Assembly (NCBI GenBank): GCA_964522165.1
Contig: CAZFVV010000024.1
Span: 1-54,707 of the forward strand
DNA: 54,707 nt
Reading direction: 5' to 3'
From: JABWBP01 sp964522165
Lineage (GTDB): Bacteria; Calditrichota; Calditrichia; RBG-13-44-9; J075
Shown: one piece after another, positions 1 to 9,180 of the stretch
Layout: each line of letters starts with the position of its first letter
How positions within the stretch are numbered: position 1 is the stretch's first letter
The notes under the pieces: generated by a model
The model's input: the letters and a program-made list of their open reading frames with translations, nothing else
Told to the model about the DNA's origin: nothing
Database searches by the model: none
Made by a program: the position numbers and the translations under genes

Positions 1-6
1 TGGGTG

Positions 7-92
7 GTCGAATGGCTAAATGGTCAAATGGCTGAATGGTTGGAGGGTTAAAAAAGAAGTGATACGCCATCCAGCCATTTAGCCATTCACAA
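7..92. repeat. Inverted word repeat, AATGGCTAAATGG family
   Basis: The left arm repeats the word GAATGGCTAAATGG with variants, and the right arm carries its complement CCATTTAGCCATTC around a short AT-rich centre. It sits immediately after the stop codon of the leftward dnaA-like gene, so its transcript could fold as a 3' hairpin. The same word family recurs at 20447-20503. Confidence 0.7.
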
Positions 93-94
93 GT

Positions 95-1615
95 TTACAG
101 CATGGCTTTGATTTTCTGGATTTCCGATTTCAATTTGGCATTGCGCAGCAGCGCCTGGCCAACTTTATTGTAGGAGTAGAGCACCGAAGAGTGGTGCAAA
201 TGCGAAAAGTGGTAGCCGATGGAGGTCAGCGATTCCCCGGTCAATTCCCGGCAGAGATAAATGGCAATTTGGCGGGCGTTCATCACTTTTTTCTTGCGCG
301 AGATTCCTGAGAGAATATCCACCGGCACCCCGTAAAACAGCGCGGTTGCATTCACAATCTGGTCGATTCCCACTGTCTGGCGGGAGCCGCCGGGGCCGCA
401 TTCCCCGCCTTCCTGGGGACAGGTCTGGGAAACCACGTAGATCACGTCATTCAGCGAGAGGCTTTTCCCCAGGAGCGAAATTTGCGCTACCAGGCGCACC
501 AGCACCGCGTGGAGATAGTGCAAATTCGATCCCAGCTGTTCCGACAGGTAGTGTATGATTTTTTCGTTCAGCGACAGGCCATGCCGTTCGAAATGATGGC
601 GGATGATCTTTTCCCGGGTGGCATACTCGCAGGGGGGAATATCGACGATCAGCCCTTTTTGTAAAAAAGAGATCAGCCGGGGGTTGAAATCCCTTAGCTG
701 GTTGGGCGGTTCGTTGCAGGTCACCACCACCTGGGTTCCCTTTTTCACCAGTTCGGAAAGGATGAATAACATTCCTTCCTGGGATTTGCTCTTGTTGAAC
801 AAGGTGTGAACGTCATCTAACAAAAATACTTCCAGTGACATGAAGGAAGCGGTGAACTGGTTGATGCGGTCGTTTTGCAGGGCAAATATATACTCGTGAA
901 CATAGCGTTCGCTGCCGTACAGGGCGGTTCGTTTATCGGGATAATTCTCCCGGAAATAGCTTCCCAGGGCGTGCAGCAGATGGGATTTTCCGCTGCCGAT
1001 TCCGCCGTGGATCACCAGGGGATTGAAATTCGCTTTCCCGGGGTTTTGCGCCACGTGAAGGACCGCTTTGCAAGCGAATTCGTTTTCCGGGCCGCTCAGA
1101 AAATTCGCAAAAGTATAGCGTTCATCCGTGGGAACCTCACTTTGCAGGGCCGGCTTTCCATCCGCGTTTGGCAGGCGGTCAGGCTCCTCGGGCGCCGCAG
1201 GTTCCGGGGCCTCATTGCCGGACGGGGCAACCAGGAAATCCAACTGCACGCCTTCTCCAAAGACCCGGGCCAGGGAGAGTTTCAGTTGCGGTCCATAATT
1301 CGTTTCCATCCAGTCGATGAAAAACCGCGAAGGCACCCTTAACACCAGGATGTTATCAGCAAAAGCAACCGGAACAACGGGGAGAAACCATGTCTGAATG
1401 GTTTGCCAGGGCAGTTCCTTTTCTAATTCTGCCAGACACCGCTTCCATTGATCCTGGAGGTCGGCAGAATTCCCGGAAAGTTTTGCAGTTCCTTCTGCGT
1501 GGTCATTGATCATGTTTAGACGGAGTACCTGTACTTGGCTCATTCCTTCCCATCCACAATCTGAGGAATAGCACAAATCATCACTATTTACGAAATTTGG
1601 GAGTTGCTCAAGCAC
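95..1615 (-). CDS. Divergent DnaA-family replication initiator
   Basis: DnaA homologue of up to 506 aa. Domain I lies at about residues 53-120, a Pro/Glu-rich linker at 131-165, the AAA+ core at about 167-395 and the DNA-binding domain IV at about 412-506. Walker A is GGIGSGKS (204-211) and Walker B is FLLDD (264-268). An ungapped comparison with E. coli DnaA puts F317 at the box VII arginine finger (R285) and H366 at the sensor II arginine (R334). The DnaA-box helix reads HLHHSSVLY (472-480), with His in place of Asp433. It may therefore bind ATP but assemble or hydrolyse abnormally. The longest ORF begins with GTG at 1615 behind GGGAG; an ATG at 1543 that keeps domain I intact is also possible. 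It is divergent from rpmB. It may be a second DnaA rather than the main initiator. Confidence 0.88.
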   Translation of the reverse strand: MLEQLPNFVNSDDLCYSSDCGWEGMSQVQVLRLNMINDHAEGTAKLSGNSADLQDQWKRCLAELEKELPWQTIQTWFLPVVPVAFADNILVLRVPSRFFIDWMETNYGPQLKLSLARVFGEGVQLDFLVAPSGNEAPEPAAPEEPDRLPNADGKPALQSEVPTDERYTFANFLSGPENEFACKAVLHVAQNPGKANFNPLVIHGGIGSGKSHLLHALGSYFRENYPDKRTALYGSERYVHEYIFALQNDRINQFTASFMSLEVFLLDDVHTLFNKSKSQEGMLFILSELVKKGTQVVVTCNEPPNQLRDFNPRLISFLQKGLIVDIPPCEYATREKIIRHHFERHGLSLNEKIIHYLSEQLGSNLHYLHAVLVRLVAQISLLGKSLSLNDVIYVVSQTCPQEGGECGPGGSRQTVGIDQIVNATALFYGVPVDILSGISRKKKVMNARQIAIYLCRELTGESLTSIGYHFSHLHHSSVLYSYNKVGQALLRNAKLKSEIQKIKAML

Positions 1616-1797
1616 TGCTCCCGGTTCCGGGAGTCGTTATGAGCAGGTAATAATAATGAAAAGTATCCCAGAAAAACAAACGAGTTGGAGAAAAAAAGTA
1701 GAAAAAATTAGTTTCACGTTAAACAGGAATCTTTCTATCAGTTTAATAAGCACTTATGGCAAAATACAAATTTCCGGGTTTAAAAATCTCAAATCGT

Positions 1798-1826
1798 TTG
1801 ATTTTTCCGTTTTGATTTGTTATACT
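1798..1826 (+). promoter_or_regulatory. Sigma-70-like promoter of rpmB
   Basis: TTGATT (1798-1803) and TATACT (1821-1826) are separated by 17 bp in a strongly AT-rich stretch, 40 bp before the rpmB start. The match was made by eye. Confidence 0.6.
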
Positions 1827-1865
1827 TTTTGTTTAATTTTTGCCCAGTTAAAAGGAGAACGTGTC

Positions 1866-2063
1866 ATGGCAAAAGTTTGTGAAATCTGCGGAAAAAAACC
1901 GATCTTTGGGAACAACGTCAGTCATGCCAACAATAAGACGGCCCGGCGATTCAATCCGAATTTGCAAAGCGTTCGTGCGGTGATAAACGGAGTGACCAAA
2001 CGAATCAAGGTATGCACCAGTTGCTTACAGGCCGGCAAAGTTCAAAAAGCAGCCCATCGATGA
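1866..2063 (+). CDS. rpmB: 50S ribosomal protein L28
   Basis: A 65-aa bL28 protein of the large ribosomal subunit. It starts MAKVCEICGKKP and has a second Cys pair in KVCTSC, giving a CxxC...CxxC zinc-binding form. The typical GNNVSHANNKTARRFNPN block follows. The start chosen is the ATG at 1866, behind AAAGGAG at a spacing of about 8 nt; the longer in-frame extension upstream is AT-rich and not L28-like. The gene stands alone with its own promoter and a strong terminator. Confidence 0.97.
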   Translation: MAKVCEICGKKPIFGNNVSHANNKTARRFNPNLQSVRAVINGVTKRIKVCTSCLQAGKVQKAAHR

Positions 2064-2092
2064 CTTGATCGCGCAATATCGGTATTCAAATG

Positions 2093-2130
2093 AAAAGCTC
2101 CTTCGGAGAGATTCAGAAGGAGCTTTTTTG
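2093..2130 (+). terminator. Rho-independent terminator after rpmB
   Basis: The stem AAAGCTCCTTC/GAAGGAGCTTT is followed by a T run, 30 nt after the rpmB stop. Confidence 0.9.
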
Positions 2131-2219
2131 TTTCGGAAGGCTGCGAATCCTTCGTGGTGCAGTCTCAAAGGGTTGAATGCCGGTCCGAGCGGCGCTCTTC
2201 CGCTCAAATCGAAAAAAAA

Positions 2220-3497
2220 TTACTCATACTCCACATAATAATAGGAAGGGTGCAATTCGTAATCCCCAAAGCCGCTGCGGTCGATAAACAAGAAAGTCTT
2301 GTTCACGCTGTAATAGCGCCAAACTTCGTACGGATAGGAGCCGGCCTCGAAGGGGTGGCGGTCCACTTCATCGGGCTGCCCAAATTTAATGTAAATCCGC
2401 CCCCGGTCGCTCAACCAGCCGCGAAACCCCGAAGAGGAAAAGGTGTTATTGGAAAAATTGACCCGGCGGTAGTATTCCAGCATCAGCTCATTTACTTCCG
2501 TATCCGGGTTGGGGTCCCGCGCCTGCCAGAATCGCTCGAAAAAACCCCGCTTTTCTTCATAGGTTTTTTTCCGGTAATAACGGATCGAATCTTCCCGGGC
2601 GATATACTTGAGGTACTCAATCGCCTGGTCCAGGTCTTGTTCTTTCGCCGGGGCGAATTTCCAGTAAAAACTAAACGAGCTCGCCCTGGTAATCGCTTCA
2701 TTGCCCAGGTTTGCTGCCAGTTGAAGCAAATATGAATTCCGGTTGAAATAATAACGGTTCAACCGGATATAGTGCTCGCGAAAACCCCCTCCCGGGGAGG
2801 CGTCATATTTGTTTTGTTGAATGATCACTCCCCGGTCATCTTTTATCAGGTATTCGATCCGCAGGCTATCTTCCTCACCGGAGGAAAAAGAGGTAAAGTA
2901 GGCGTAAACGGCCTTTCCCTGGCCGGAAAAATTGCGGGTCAACTCCGGGTGAAGACCGCTGAGGTCTCCGCCGGGATCGGTTTCCAGGGAGTTGTAGAAC
3001 ATCAGATCGCTAACCGCAAGCCCTTTTTCGGAAAGGGATGAGGAGAACATTTCAAAATTGGTTTTCCGGTTGAATTGTTTATTGCTGTTTTTATCCGACA
3101 GGGTAACCGCGGCCTCATATTTGCCGGGATCGACCGGTATCTCGGTAAAAAAAGTATTTACCACGCTGGTCGAATTCGTTGCCGCGTAATCGGTGGTGGT
3201 AATTTTTTTACTGAGGGTGCGGTTCAATACAAAATCGTGATTGATTTCGGTCAGGTACACTTCGATCAACAGGTCGGCATAAAAACCGGAATCGCTTTTC
3301 AAGAAAGTTAAATTATCATTCACGATCTGCACGTACACCCGGGCAAGCGCCTGGCCGCTCTCCGGGGAGAGGGTGGAATATACCGCGGTGTTAAAGATGG
3401 GCATGCCCACCTCCGGCGGCTGCGAAGGCTGCGCCTGCCCCGGCCCGATCCCCCACAACGCCGTTATTAAAACCATAATCCCGAGTTTAACTTTCAT
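2220..3497 (-). CDS. Secreted GWxTD-domain protein
   Basis: A 425-aa protein with an N-terminal signal peptide (about 1-22, ending GQAQ). Its middle section looks like beta-rich extracellular domains. The C-terminal GWxTD domain has GWLSD at about 360-364 followed by RGRIYIKFGQPDE, the family signature. GWxTD proteins are common in Calditrichota, KSB1 and related phyla; their role is not established. Its start overlaps the end of rimO by 11 bp, so it is probably translated from the ftsY-rimO transcript. The usual Thr of GWxTD is Ser here. Confidence 0.85.
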   Translation of the reverse strand: MKVKLGIMVLITALWGIGPGQAQPSQPPEVGMPIFNTAVYSTLSPESGQALARVYVQIVNDNLTFLKSDSGFYADLLIEVYLTEINHDFVLNRTLSKKITTTDYAATNSTSVVNTFFTEIPVDPGKYEAAVTLSDKNSNKQFNRKTNFEMFSSSLSEKGLAVSDLMFYNSLETDPGGDLSGLHPELTRNFSGQGKAVYAYFTSFSSGEEDSLRIEYLIKDDRGVIIQQNKYDASPGGGFREHYIRLNRYYFNRNSYLLQLAANLGNEAITRASSFSFYWKFAPAKEQDLDQAIEYLKYIAREDSIRYYRKKTYEEKRGFFERFWQARDPNPDTEVNELMLEYYRRVNFSNNTFSSSGFRGWLSDRGRIYIKFGQPDEVDRHPFEAGSYPYEVWRYYSVNKTFLFIDRSGFGDYELHPSYYYVEYE

Positions 3498-4827
3498 ACT
3501 GTTTATCCCCTAATTTTCCATACAGTTCATATTCGGAAGCGTCCGTAACCCGAACGCTCACAAACTCTCCCGCCCGCACCGCCCGATCCAGCGGTTCGAT
3601 GACAACCTCGTTATCGATTTCCGGCGAATCCCCGGAAGTCCTGCCCACCGCGCTCAGGCTGCCCCAATCGGTCTCATCGATTAACACCCGCAACCGGGCG
3701 CCCACCTTTTTCTGGTTGTTCTCCCGGGAAATTTCCTGCTGGATGGCCATCAGCTCCGCGTAACGCGCTTCCTTGATCCGCGGTTTCAGGTCCGCAAGGC
3801 TGTAAGCGCCGGTATTTTCTTCATGGGAATACATAAACACCCCTAAACGGTCGAATCGGAACTCCTCAACGAACTCTTTTAACGTCTCGAAATCCGCTTC
3901 GGTTTCGCCGGGATGGCCGACGATCAATGTGGTGCGCAGGGTTACCCCGGGAATTTTTTCCCGGGCCTGCTCGAAGATGCTGCGAATCCGCCGGGCGTTT
4001 CCGCCCCGTTTCATGATCTTGAGCATCGCGTCGCTGGCGTGCTGGATGGGCATGTCCAGGTAGGGGACGATCTTTGCGCTGGCGGCCATTACCTCGATCA
4101 GCTCATCCTGCACCGTGGTAGGATAAAGATAGTGCAGACGAATCCACTCGATGCCTTCGATCTCCTCGATTTGGCGCAGCAAATCGGTAATTTTTTGCGA
4201 ACCGTAGAGATCGATCCCGTAAAAAGTAGTGTCCTGGGAGATGATGATCAATTCCTTGACCCCCTGCCGCGCCAGCAGCCGGGCCTCGCTTACCAGATCC
4301 GGCAGCGGGCGGCTGCGATGGCGGCCGCGCATCAAAGGGATGGCGCAGAAAGCGCACTTATGGTTGCAGCCTTCGGAAATCTTCAAATAAGCGTAATGGG
4401 AAGGGGTGGAGAGCAGCCGTTTTTCGTAAAGGTATTCAGGCGAAGCTTCCGGGGAGTAATCTAAAAAACGCAAAATATTTTCATAGTCTTCGGCGCCGAA
4501 GAAACCGTCCACCAGGGGCATCTCCTTGCGAAGCTCCCCGGCGTAGCGGTGCGACAGGCATCCGCAGACGATGATTTTTTTGCGGGGATCCGCTTTTTTG
4601 AGCTGCTCCGCCTCCAAAATCGCTTCCACGGATTCGTGTTTGGCCATCTCGATGAATCCGCAGGTGTTCAGAATGAGCACGTCGGCCTCTTCCGGGGAGG
4701 AGACCAGCTCCGCCCGGCGCGCCGCCAACTGCCCCATCAATATCTCCGAATCATAAGTATTTTTGGAGCACCCCAGGGTGGTAACGTGGATGCGCTTGCG
4801 GTGATTGGTTCTATATTGATTTGACAT
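3487..4827 (-). CDS. rimO: Ribosomal protein S12 methylthiotransferase RimO
   Basis: A 446-aa radical-SAM methylthiotransferase that modifies an Asp of ribosomal protein S12. The N-terminal MTTase domain begins IHVTTLGCSKNTYDSE, with the other cluster Cys in NTCGFIE and CGCLSHR. The radical-SAM cluster motif is CNHKCAFC (CxxxCxxC). A C-terminal TRAM domain ends the protein. The ATG at 4827 was chosen because AAGG lies about 6 nt upstream and the family N terminus begins here; the longer ORF to 4884 adds unrelated residues inside ftsY. It lies between ftsY and the GWxTD gene, probably in one transcript. Confidence 0.95.
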   Translation of the reverse strand: MSNQYRTNHRKRIHVTTLGCSKNTYDSEILMGQLAARRAELVSSPEEADVLILNTCGFIEMAKHESVEAILEAEQLKKADPRKKIIVCGCLSHRYAGELRKEMPLVDGFFGAEDYENILRFLDYSPEASPEYLYEKRLLSTPSHYAYLKISEGCNHKCAFCAIPLMRGRHRSRPLPDLVSEARLLARQGVKELIIISQDTTFYGIDLYGSQKITDLLRQIEEIEGIEWIRLHYLYPTTVQDELIEVMAASAKIVPYLDMPIQHASDAMLKIMKRGGNARRIRSIFEQAREKIPGVTLRTTLIVGHPGETEADFETLKEFVEEFRFDRLGVFMYSHEENTGAYSLADLKPRIKEARYAELMAIQQEISRENNQKKVGARLRVLIDETDWGSLSAVGRTSGDSPEIDNEVVIEPLDRAVRAGEFVSVRVTDASEYELYGKLGDKQYES

Positions 4828-4840
4828 ATCGCCTTCGATT

Positions 4841-5761
4841 TCAATTCCCCTCGAACAGCCCCTCCGCGTAAAGCTGCGGATCAAAGGGCTGCAAATCGTC
4901 CATGGCCTCCCCTACCCCCACGTAGCGCACCGGGATTTTCAATTCATGGGCAATGCCGATGATCGCCCCGCCCTTGGCGGTTCCGTCCAACTTGGTCAGC
5001 ACGATGCCGTTTACCCCCGCGGAGTCGATAAACTGGCGCGCCTGGTTCAGGGCGTTCTGACCGGTGGTGGCGTCCAACACCAGCAAGCTCAGGTGAGGGG
5101 CCTGCGGAACAACTTTTTGGATGACCCGGCGGATTTTCTTCAATTCTTCCATCAAATTCACTTTGGTGTGCAGCCTCCCCGCGGTATCGATAATGATTAC
5201 CTCCGCCCCGCGCGAGCGGGCAGCCTGCAAGGCGTCGAATACCACGGCTGCGGGATCGGAACCGGACTGGTGCTTGACCAACTCCACCTGCACCCGGTCG
5301 GCCCATTCCTGCAACTGCTCGATGGCCGCAGCCCGGAAAGTATCCCCCGCGGCCAGAAGCACTTTTTTACCCTGCTGCTGGAAACGATTGGCCAGTTTGG
5401 CAATCGAAGTGGTTTTTCCGGTGCCGTTCACCCCCACGATCAAAATGATGTAAGGGTTGGCAGGCAGGTGGGTCTCCCGGAAATCGTCGCGGGGGAAAGC
5501 GTTGGCCACCTCTTCTTTCAGAATCCGGAAAAGGTCTTCGGAATCCTCATACCTTTCCCGCTTCACCCGCTTTTTCACTTCTTCAATGATATGGCGGGTG
5601 GCTTCTACCCCGACGTCCCCGGAGATCAGGATTTCTTCGATCTCTTCCAGCAGGTCCTCGTCTATTTTCTTTTTCGCCCTGATCGCGTAAGAAACCCGGT
5701 CAAAGACCTGGGTTTTGGTTTTGGAAATTCCCTTTTTAAGCTTATCGAATAGCGACGCCAT
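4841..5761 (-). CDS. ftsY: Signal recognition particle receptor FtsY
   Basis: A 306-aa SRP receptor GTPase that docks SRP-ribosome complexes at the inner membrane. The N domain covers about residues 1-95. The G domain has G1 GVNGTGKTT (110-118), the DTFRAAAIEQL motif, the G3 box DTAGR, the G4 box TKLDGTAKGG, and the closing GVGEAMDDLQPFD signature. It is a short NG-type FtsY without the long acidic A domain of E. coli. It is the first gene of a probable ftsY-rimO-GWxTD operon. Confidence 0.97.
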   Translation of the reverse strand: MASLFDKLKKGISKTKTQVFDRVSYAIRAKKKIDEDLLEEIEEILISGDVGVEATRHIIEEVKKRVKRERYEDSEDLFRILKEEVANAFPRDDFRETHLPANPYIILIVGVNGTGKTTSIAKLANRFQQQGKKVLLAAGDTFRAAAIEQLQEWADRVQVELVKHQSGSDPAAVVFDALQAARSRGAEVIIIDTAGRLHTKVNLMEELKKIRRVIQKVVPQAPHLSLLVLDATTGQNALNQARQFIDSAGVNGIVLTKLDGTAKGGAIIGIAHELKIPVRYVGVGEAMDDLQPFDPQLYAEGLFEGN

Positions 5762-5874
5762 GATCCTTCCTGTGGTTTAGCGCATTTAAGTTTCAAAACG
5801 ACTCATCCGGTACCCGGAAAATCTCAGAGCGTGTTTGAAAAATCTCTTGCAACCGTTTACTACTACTAAAAAAT

Positions 5875-5975
5875 GGAACGCGGATGACGCCGATGACACG
5901 GATTTTCGCGGACAAATTCAAGAATATTGCTAAAAAATCTGTGCGAATCCGTGTTATCCGTGTGCCATTTGAATG
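5875..5975. repeat. Inverted word repeat, ACGCGGATGACACGGATT family
   Basis: The left arm (words AACGCGGATGACG and ACACGGATTTTCGCGGA) faces a complementary right arm (GTGCGAATCCGTGTTATCCGTGTGCCATTT), making an imperfect hairpin of about 100 bp between two leftward genes. The family recurs in inverted form at 32641-33031. Confidence 0.75.
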
Positions 5976-6011
5976 ATTTTGGGGCACTGAATTGAATTTT
6001 CAAACACCTTC

Positions 6012-7454
6012 TCAACGCTGGCGCAAGCGGCGCAATTGTTCCAGGGTGGAGGAAAAGAGGTATTTTCCTGATAAACTTCCCAACAAACTGCTGGCCATCA
6101 CCACGGCCACGGACACGACGAAGAGCGAAAACGGAATCAAATAAATTTCTTTGAACAGCCAGAGAATCAAAACGCTCAATTCCCCCCGGGGAAAAGCGCC
6201 TAAAGAAAGCGCCAGGGGATACTCCCTTTTGCGCAGCGAGATCAAAGCGATCAACAGGGAAACGCTCGCCAGCGCCGCCAGAATGATCCCGAATGCGTAC
6301 CAAAAGTCCAGGGAATATTCCCGGGGGGCAACCAGGCTGCGGCCGATCTCCACAAAGGGGAAGATGTACAAAAATGAGACGTTGGAGAAGAATTTTTGTT
6401 GAACCTCGAAATGCACCGCCCCGGCAAAGGACTTAAAGAGTAAACCCGCCCATATGCCCAGGATCAGCACCGAAAGGCCGCTGTGAAAACCGAAGTACAG
6501 AAAGAGAAAGAAAAACCCCAGCTTCAACAGAACGGTATATTCACCGAGGAGCTTTTGAAAAACCCCAAAAAACTGTTCCGTTTTACGGGGCGAGAGCGCC
6601 GGCAGGATGAAAAACGCCAGGGCAACCCAGCGCGGTAAATCTCCTTTGAGGCCGGATGGATTGTAACCGCGAAACTGGAGGTATAAACTGACCAGGGCGA
6701 AGAGCGCCAGGGTTACGATATCCAATATCACCGCCAGTTGCACCAGGTCTTTCAGCGGTTTTTTGAGTGAGAGGGTAATGGGGAATTTCGCCGACAGCAC
6801 CGCGCCGATGTGAATGCTCAGGAAGGCGATCACCCAGAAAACGGTGATCCAGGCATTCTGCTCGAACAACAGAAAATAACCCGTTCCCCCAGGGATCAAT
6901 ACGATCAGGATCATTACCAGGAAGGCCTGGTTGAGAGCGTTGTCGCCGCCGGCCTGGAAGAATTTGGGATCGAAATTGAATCCGATCTGCACCAGGAATA
7001 AGAGCAATCCTATCTGGGTAAGAAAAATGATGAAGGTATTGAAGGTTTTATCGCTGACCGCGGCGAAGCGAAAGATTTGGGTTTTATGGCGCAGCGCCTC
7101 TGCTTCCCCCACCCTGGCGGCGAGGGTGTCCAGAAAAACTCCTTCGCCGACGTAAACCCGGTTTTTGATGCCGGCCAGGTTGGCCAGCACCGTGTCGGAG
7201 ACTTCCGCCGCCCGGAGGTTATCCAGGGTGTGGTCGGTGATACGGTAGCCGGTTTGATAGGGCTGGGCGTTTTGCGGGCCGAAAAGCGCCGCCCAGCCGG
7301 CCACTGCTGCGGCAAATAATACCCCGGTGAGGATATGGGCGATGAAGTCCGATATCTTTAAGCGCCGGGAAAGGTAGATCAACACGCTGTTGATGCAATA
7401 CACGCACCCCAGGTAGAGAAATATCTGGCTAAAGATAACGCTCATCGCATTCAT
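6012..7454 (-). CDS. CPA2-like multi-pass membrane protein
   Basis: A 480-aa protein with about 11-12 hydrophobic segments. The stretch TQIGLLLFLVQIGFNFDPKF resembles the LxxLGLxLLLFxxGLExD region of Kef/CPA2 cation:proton antiporters, and a later LAVILDIVTLAL sits where those antiporters carry DD or ND. Only one Asp is present, so the transport mechanism is uncertain. An extra-membrane insert of about 75 residues lies between segments two and three (about 60-135). No C-terminal TrkA domain is seen. It stands alone. A distant antiporter is the best guess; a transporter-like protein without ion-exchange activity cannot be excluded. Confidence 0.55.
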   Translation of the reverse strand: MNAMSVIFSQIFLYLGCVYCINSVLIYLSRRLKISDFIAHILTGVLFAAAVAGWAALFGPQNAQPYQTGYRITDHTLDNLRAAEVSDTVLANLAGIKNRVYVGEGVFLDTLAARVGEAEALRHKTQIFRFAAVSDKTFNTFIIFLTQIGLLLFLVQIGFNFDPKFFQAGGDNALNQAFLVMILIVLIPGGTGYFLLFEQNAWITVFWVIAFLSIHIGAVLSAKFPITLSLKKPLKDLVQLAVILDIVTLALFALVSLYLQFRGYNPSGLKGDLPRWVALAFFILPALSPRKTEQFFGVFQKLLGEYTVLLKLGFFFLFLYFGFHSGLSVLILGIWAGLLFKSFAGAVHFEVQQKFFSNVSFLYIFPFVEIGRSLVAPREYSLDFWYAFGIILAALASVSLLIALISLRKREYPLALSLGAFPRGELSVLILWLFKEIYLIPFSLFVVSVAVVMASSLLGSLSGKYLFSSTLEQLRRLRQR

Positions 7455-7710
7455 GGCGGTAGAAAATTTGCTCCGTCAATCGGTATCGAAAATTCAACGT
7501 GTCAGTTAAGGCAACCCGAAAAAAGCCCCGCGGGAAAACGATGCGACAAAGGATGAGGTGTGCTGAAGGAGTACGGCATCCCGCCCGGGCGCAAGAGCAA
7601 GTACCGGGCGATTCGCAGAAGAAACAAGATTTTGGGGGAGAAGCAGTATCCACCCCTTTTTTAGCGGTACCCGATCGCCGGCGCAACTTCCAGGGAAAAA
7701 ACCGAACACC

Positions 7711-8667
7711 TTAGTCGCCTTTAAAACTGGGATATTCGATCCCAAACCGTTTTTGATAATACACCCGGGTAATAAAGTACGCCAGCGTAATCATCCCGAA
7801 AAACGGTGGGAATTTAACACATATCCCTATTGAAAAAAAGAAAATCCCCATTTTAACGCCGATTATGATCGCCGGAACGGTTTCCCGCACCATGGCGCGG
7901 ATGAAAAAAGGCGCAGCAGCCAGGATCACCAGGAAGAGAAACCCTTCCCCCTGGAGCGCGGAAACCCCCAGCGCCAGAATGAACGCAACCCCGCTGAGCC
8001 GCAGGGTATTCCGGAAACCATAGCGTACCGGCAGGGTGATCTTTTTCGCCGCGGCATCTCCGGCCATATCCGGCAGGGTGGTGAGCAGGTAAAGCCCGGT
8101 ATTATAAAACAGGTACGGCAGGGAGCTTGCCAGCATCAGGCTGTTGAAGGGCGCGACCAGCAGCCAGCCCACCACAAATACCAGCCAACCCATGGCCATA
8201 TTAGCCCACAACCCGCCCAGGGGATAATTTTTCAAGTTGAAGGGAGGGAAATTATAGACGTAGCCGGCGATGAGGATACCGCTGATGACCACGGCGACAA
8301 TTTCCCATCCCAGCGGAATCGAGAGCAGCAAACTGGCCCCGATGAGAAAAACGCTCAGGATATACCCCCGCCGAATCGGCACAAACCCGTCGCCTAAGAG
8401 AAAAAGTTTGCGGTTGCGGCGGTCGGAGTCGATGTCCTTCAACTGGTTGAGAACCGCTCCCCCGCCCATGGCGCAACCCAGGGCGATCATTGCCAAAATA
8501 AGAGGGACGTCCCAAAATACCGGAATAACGTTTTCCGGAACCGGAAAACCGCTGCGGCTTTCGCCGGCGGCGCAAAAGTAGCCGGCAATCAGGGTGGTCC
8601 AACCCGGGAAAAACAGAATCGGGCGGGTAAGGTAAACATAATCCAAAAACTTGAGGAGATAGCTCAT
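7711..8667 (-). CDS. UbiA-family prenyltransferase
   Basis: A 318-aa membrane protein with about 8-9 helices. The first Asp-rich motif is NQLKDIDSDRRN (about 74-85) and the second is DMAGDAAAKKITLPV, matching the two magnesium-diphosphate motifs of the UbiA family. It would transfer a prenyl chain to an aromatic or similar acceptor at the inner membrane; the substrate cannot be read from the sequence. It is last in a three-gene operon after a lipid kinase and a DUF5683 protein, with 3-bp gaps, which suggests lipid or quinone metabolism. Confidence 0.85.
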   Translation of the reverse strand: MSYLLKFLDYVYLTRPILFFPGWTTLIAGYFCAAGESRSGFPVPENVIPVFWDVPLILAMIALGCAMGGGAVLNQLKDIDSDRRNRKLFLLGDGFVPIRRGYILSVFLIGASLLLSIPLGWEIVAVVISGILIAGYVYNFPPFNLKNYPLGGLWANMAMGWLVFVVGWLLVAPFNSLMLASSLPYLFYNTGLYLLTTLPDMAGDAAAKKITLPVRYGFRNTLRLSGVAFILALGVSALQGEGFLFLVILAAAPFFIRAMVRETVPAIIIGVKMGIFFFSIGICVKFPPFFGMITLAYFITRVYYQKRFGIEYPSFKGD

Positions 8668-8670
8668 ACC

Positions 8671-9177
8671 TTAAAATCGAAAGCGGAGGGCAATCCCTGC
8701 CGAAAATCCTCCCGGCCCGGGCGGCAGCGCCGAGATATCCATGGCTTCGTCGAAACCGAACAGGCTTGCATCCACGTAGGCATCGACCATGGTCAACAGG
8801 TACGCAAGCCCCCAGTACCAGGTATAGAGGTTGCGTTTATCGCGATAATTTTGCTGCCCCGTATCCTGCCATTGCTCGTGGTAATCGAATATACTCCATA
8901 GCAGCGCCCCGTTAAGGGCCAGCGCCAGCGCGCCCTTCAGGTATTTTTCGTTATATACCTGCCCCCAGCCGGGCAGAATCGCAGAACGCAGCACCGCCCC
9001 CCAGGGAGATTTGACGGGCTGGTCGGAGAGCAACCGCAGGGTGTCGATGGCGCTCTTTTGAGCAGCGGTCAGGGATGAATCGGCGATTTCCCCGGCCGGG
9101 GATTCAACCGCAACGCCGAAAAAGAGCGCGATAAGCAAAGAGATGATTGCGGAACGATTCTTCACAAAACGATGCAC
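8671..9177 (-). CDS. DUF5683 envelope protein
   Basis: A 168-aa protein with an N-terminal signal peptide or anchor (about 1-28) and the DUF5683 pattern SPWGAVLRSAILPGWGQVYN, followed by two hydrophobic segments. Members are frequent in FCB bacteria and have no assigned role. It lies 3 bp after the lipid kinase gene and 3 bp before the UbiA gene, so the three are almost certainly co-transcribed. Confidence 0.8.
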   Translation of the reverse strand: MHRFVKNRSAIISLLIALFFGVAVESPAGEIADSSLTAAQKSAIDTLRLLSDQPVKSPWGAVLRSAILPGWGQVYNEKYLKGALALALNGALLWSIFDYHEQWQDTGQQNYRDKRNLYTWYWGLAYLLTMVDAYVDASLFGFDEAMDISALPPGPGGFSAGIALRFRF

Positions 9178-9180
9178 CGG

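Noticed and set aside
875..1342. 155-aa rightward ORF over dnaA
   Set aside because: It lies opposite the well-supported DnaA AAA+ core and has no recognisable domain; it is an antisense shadow.
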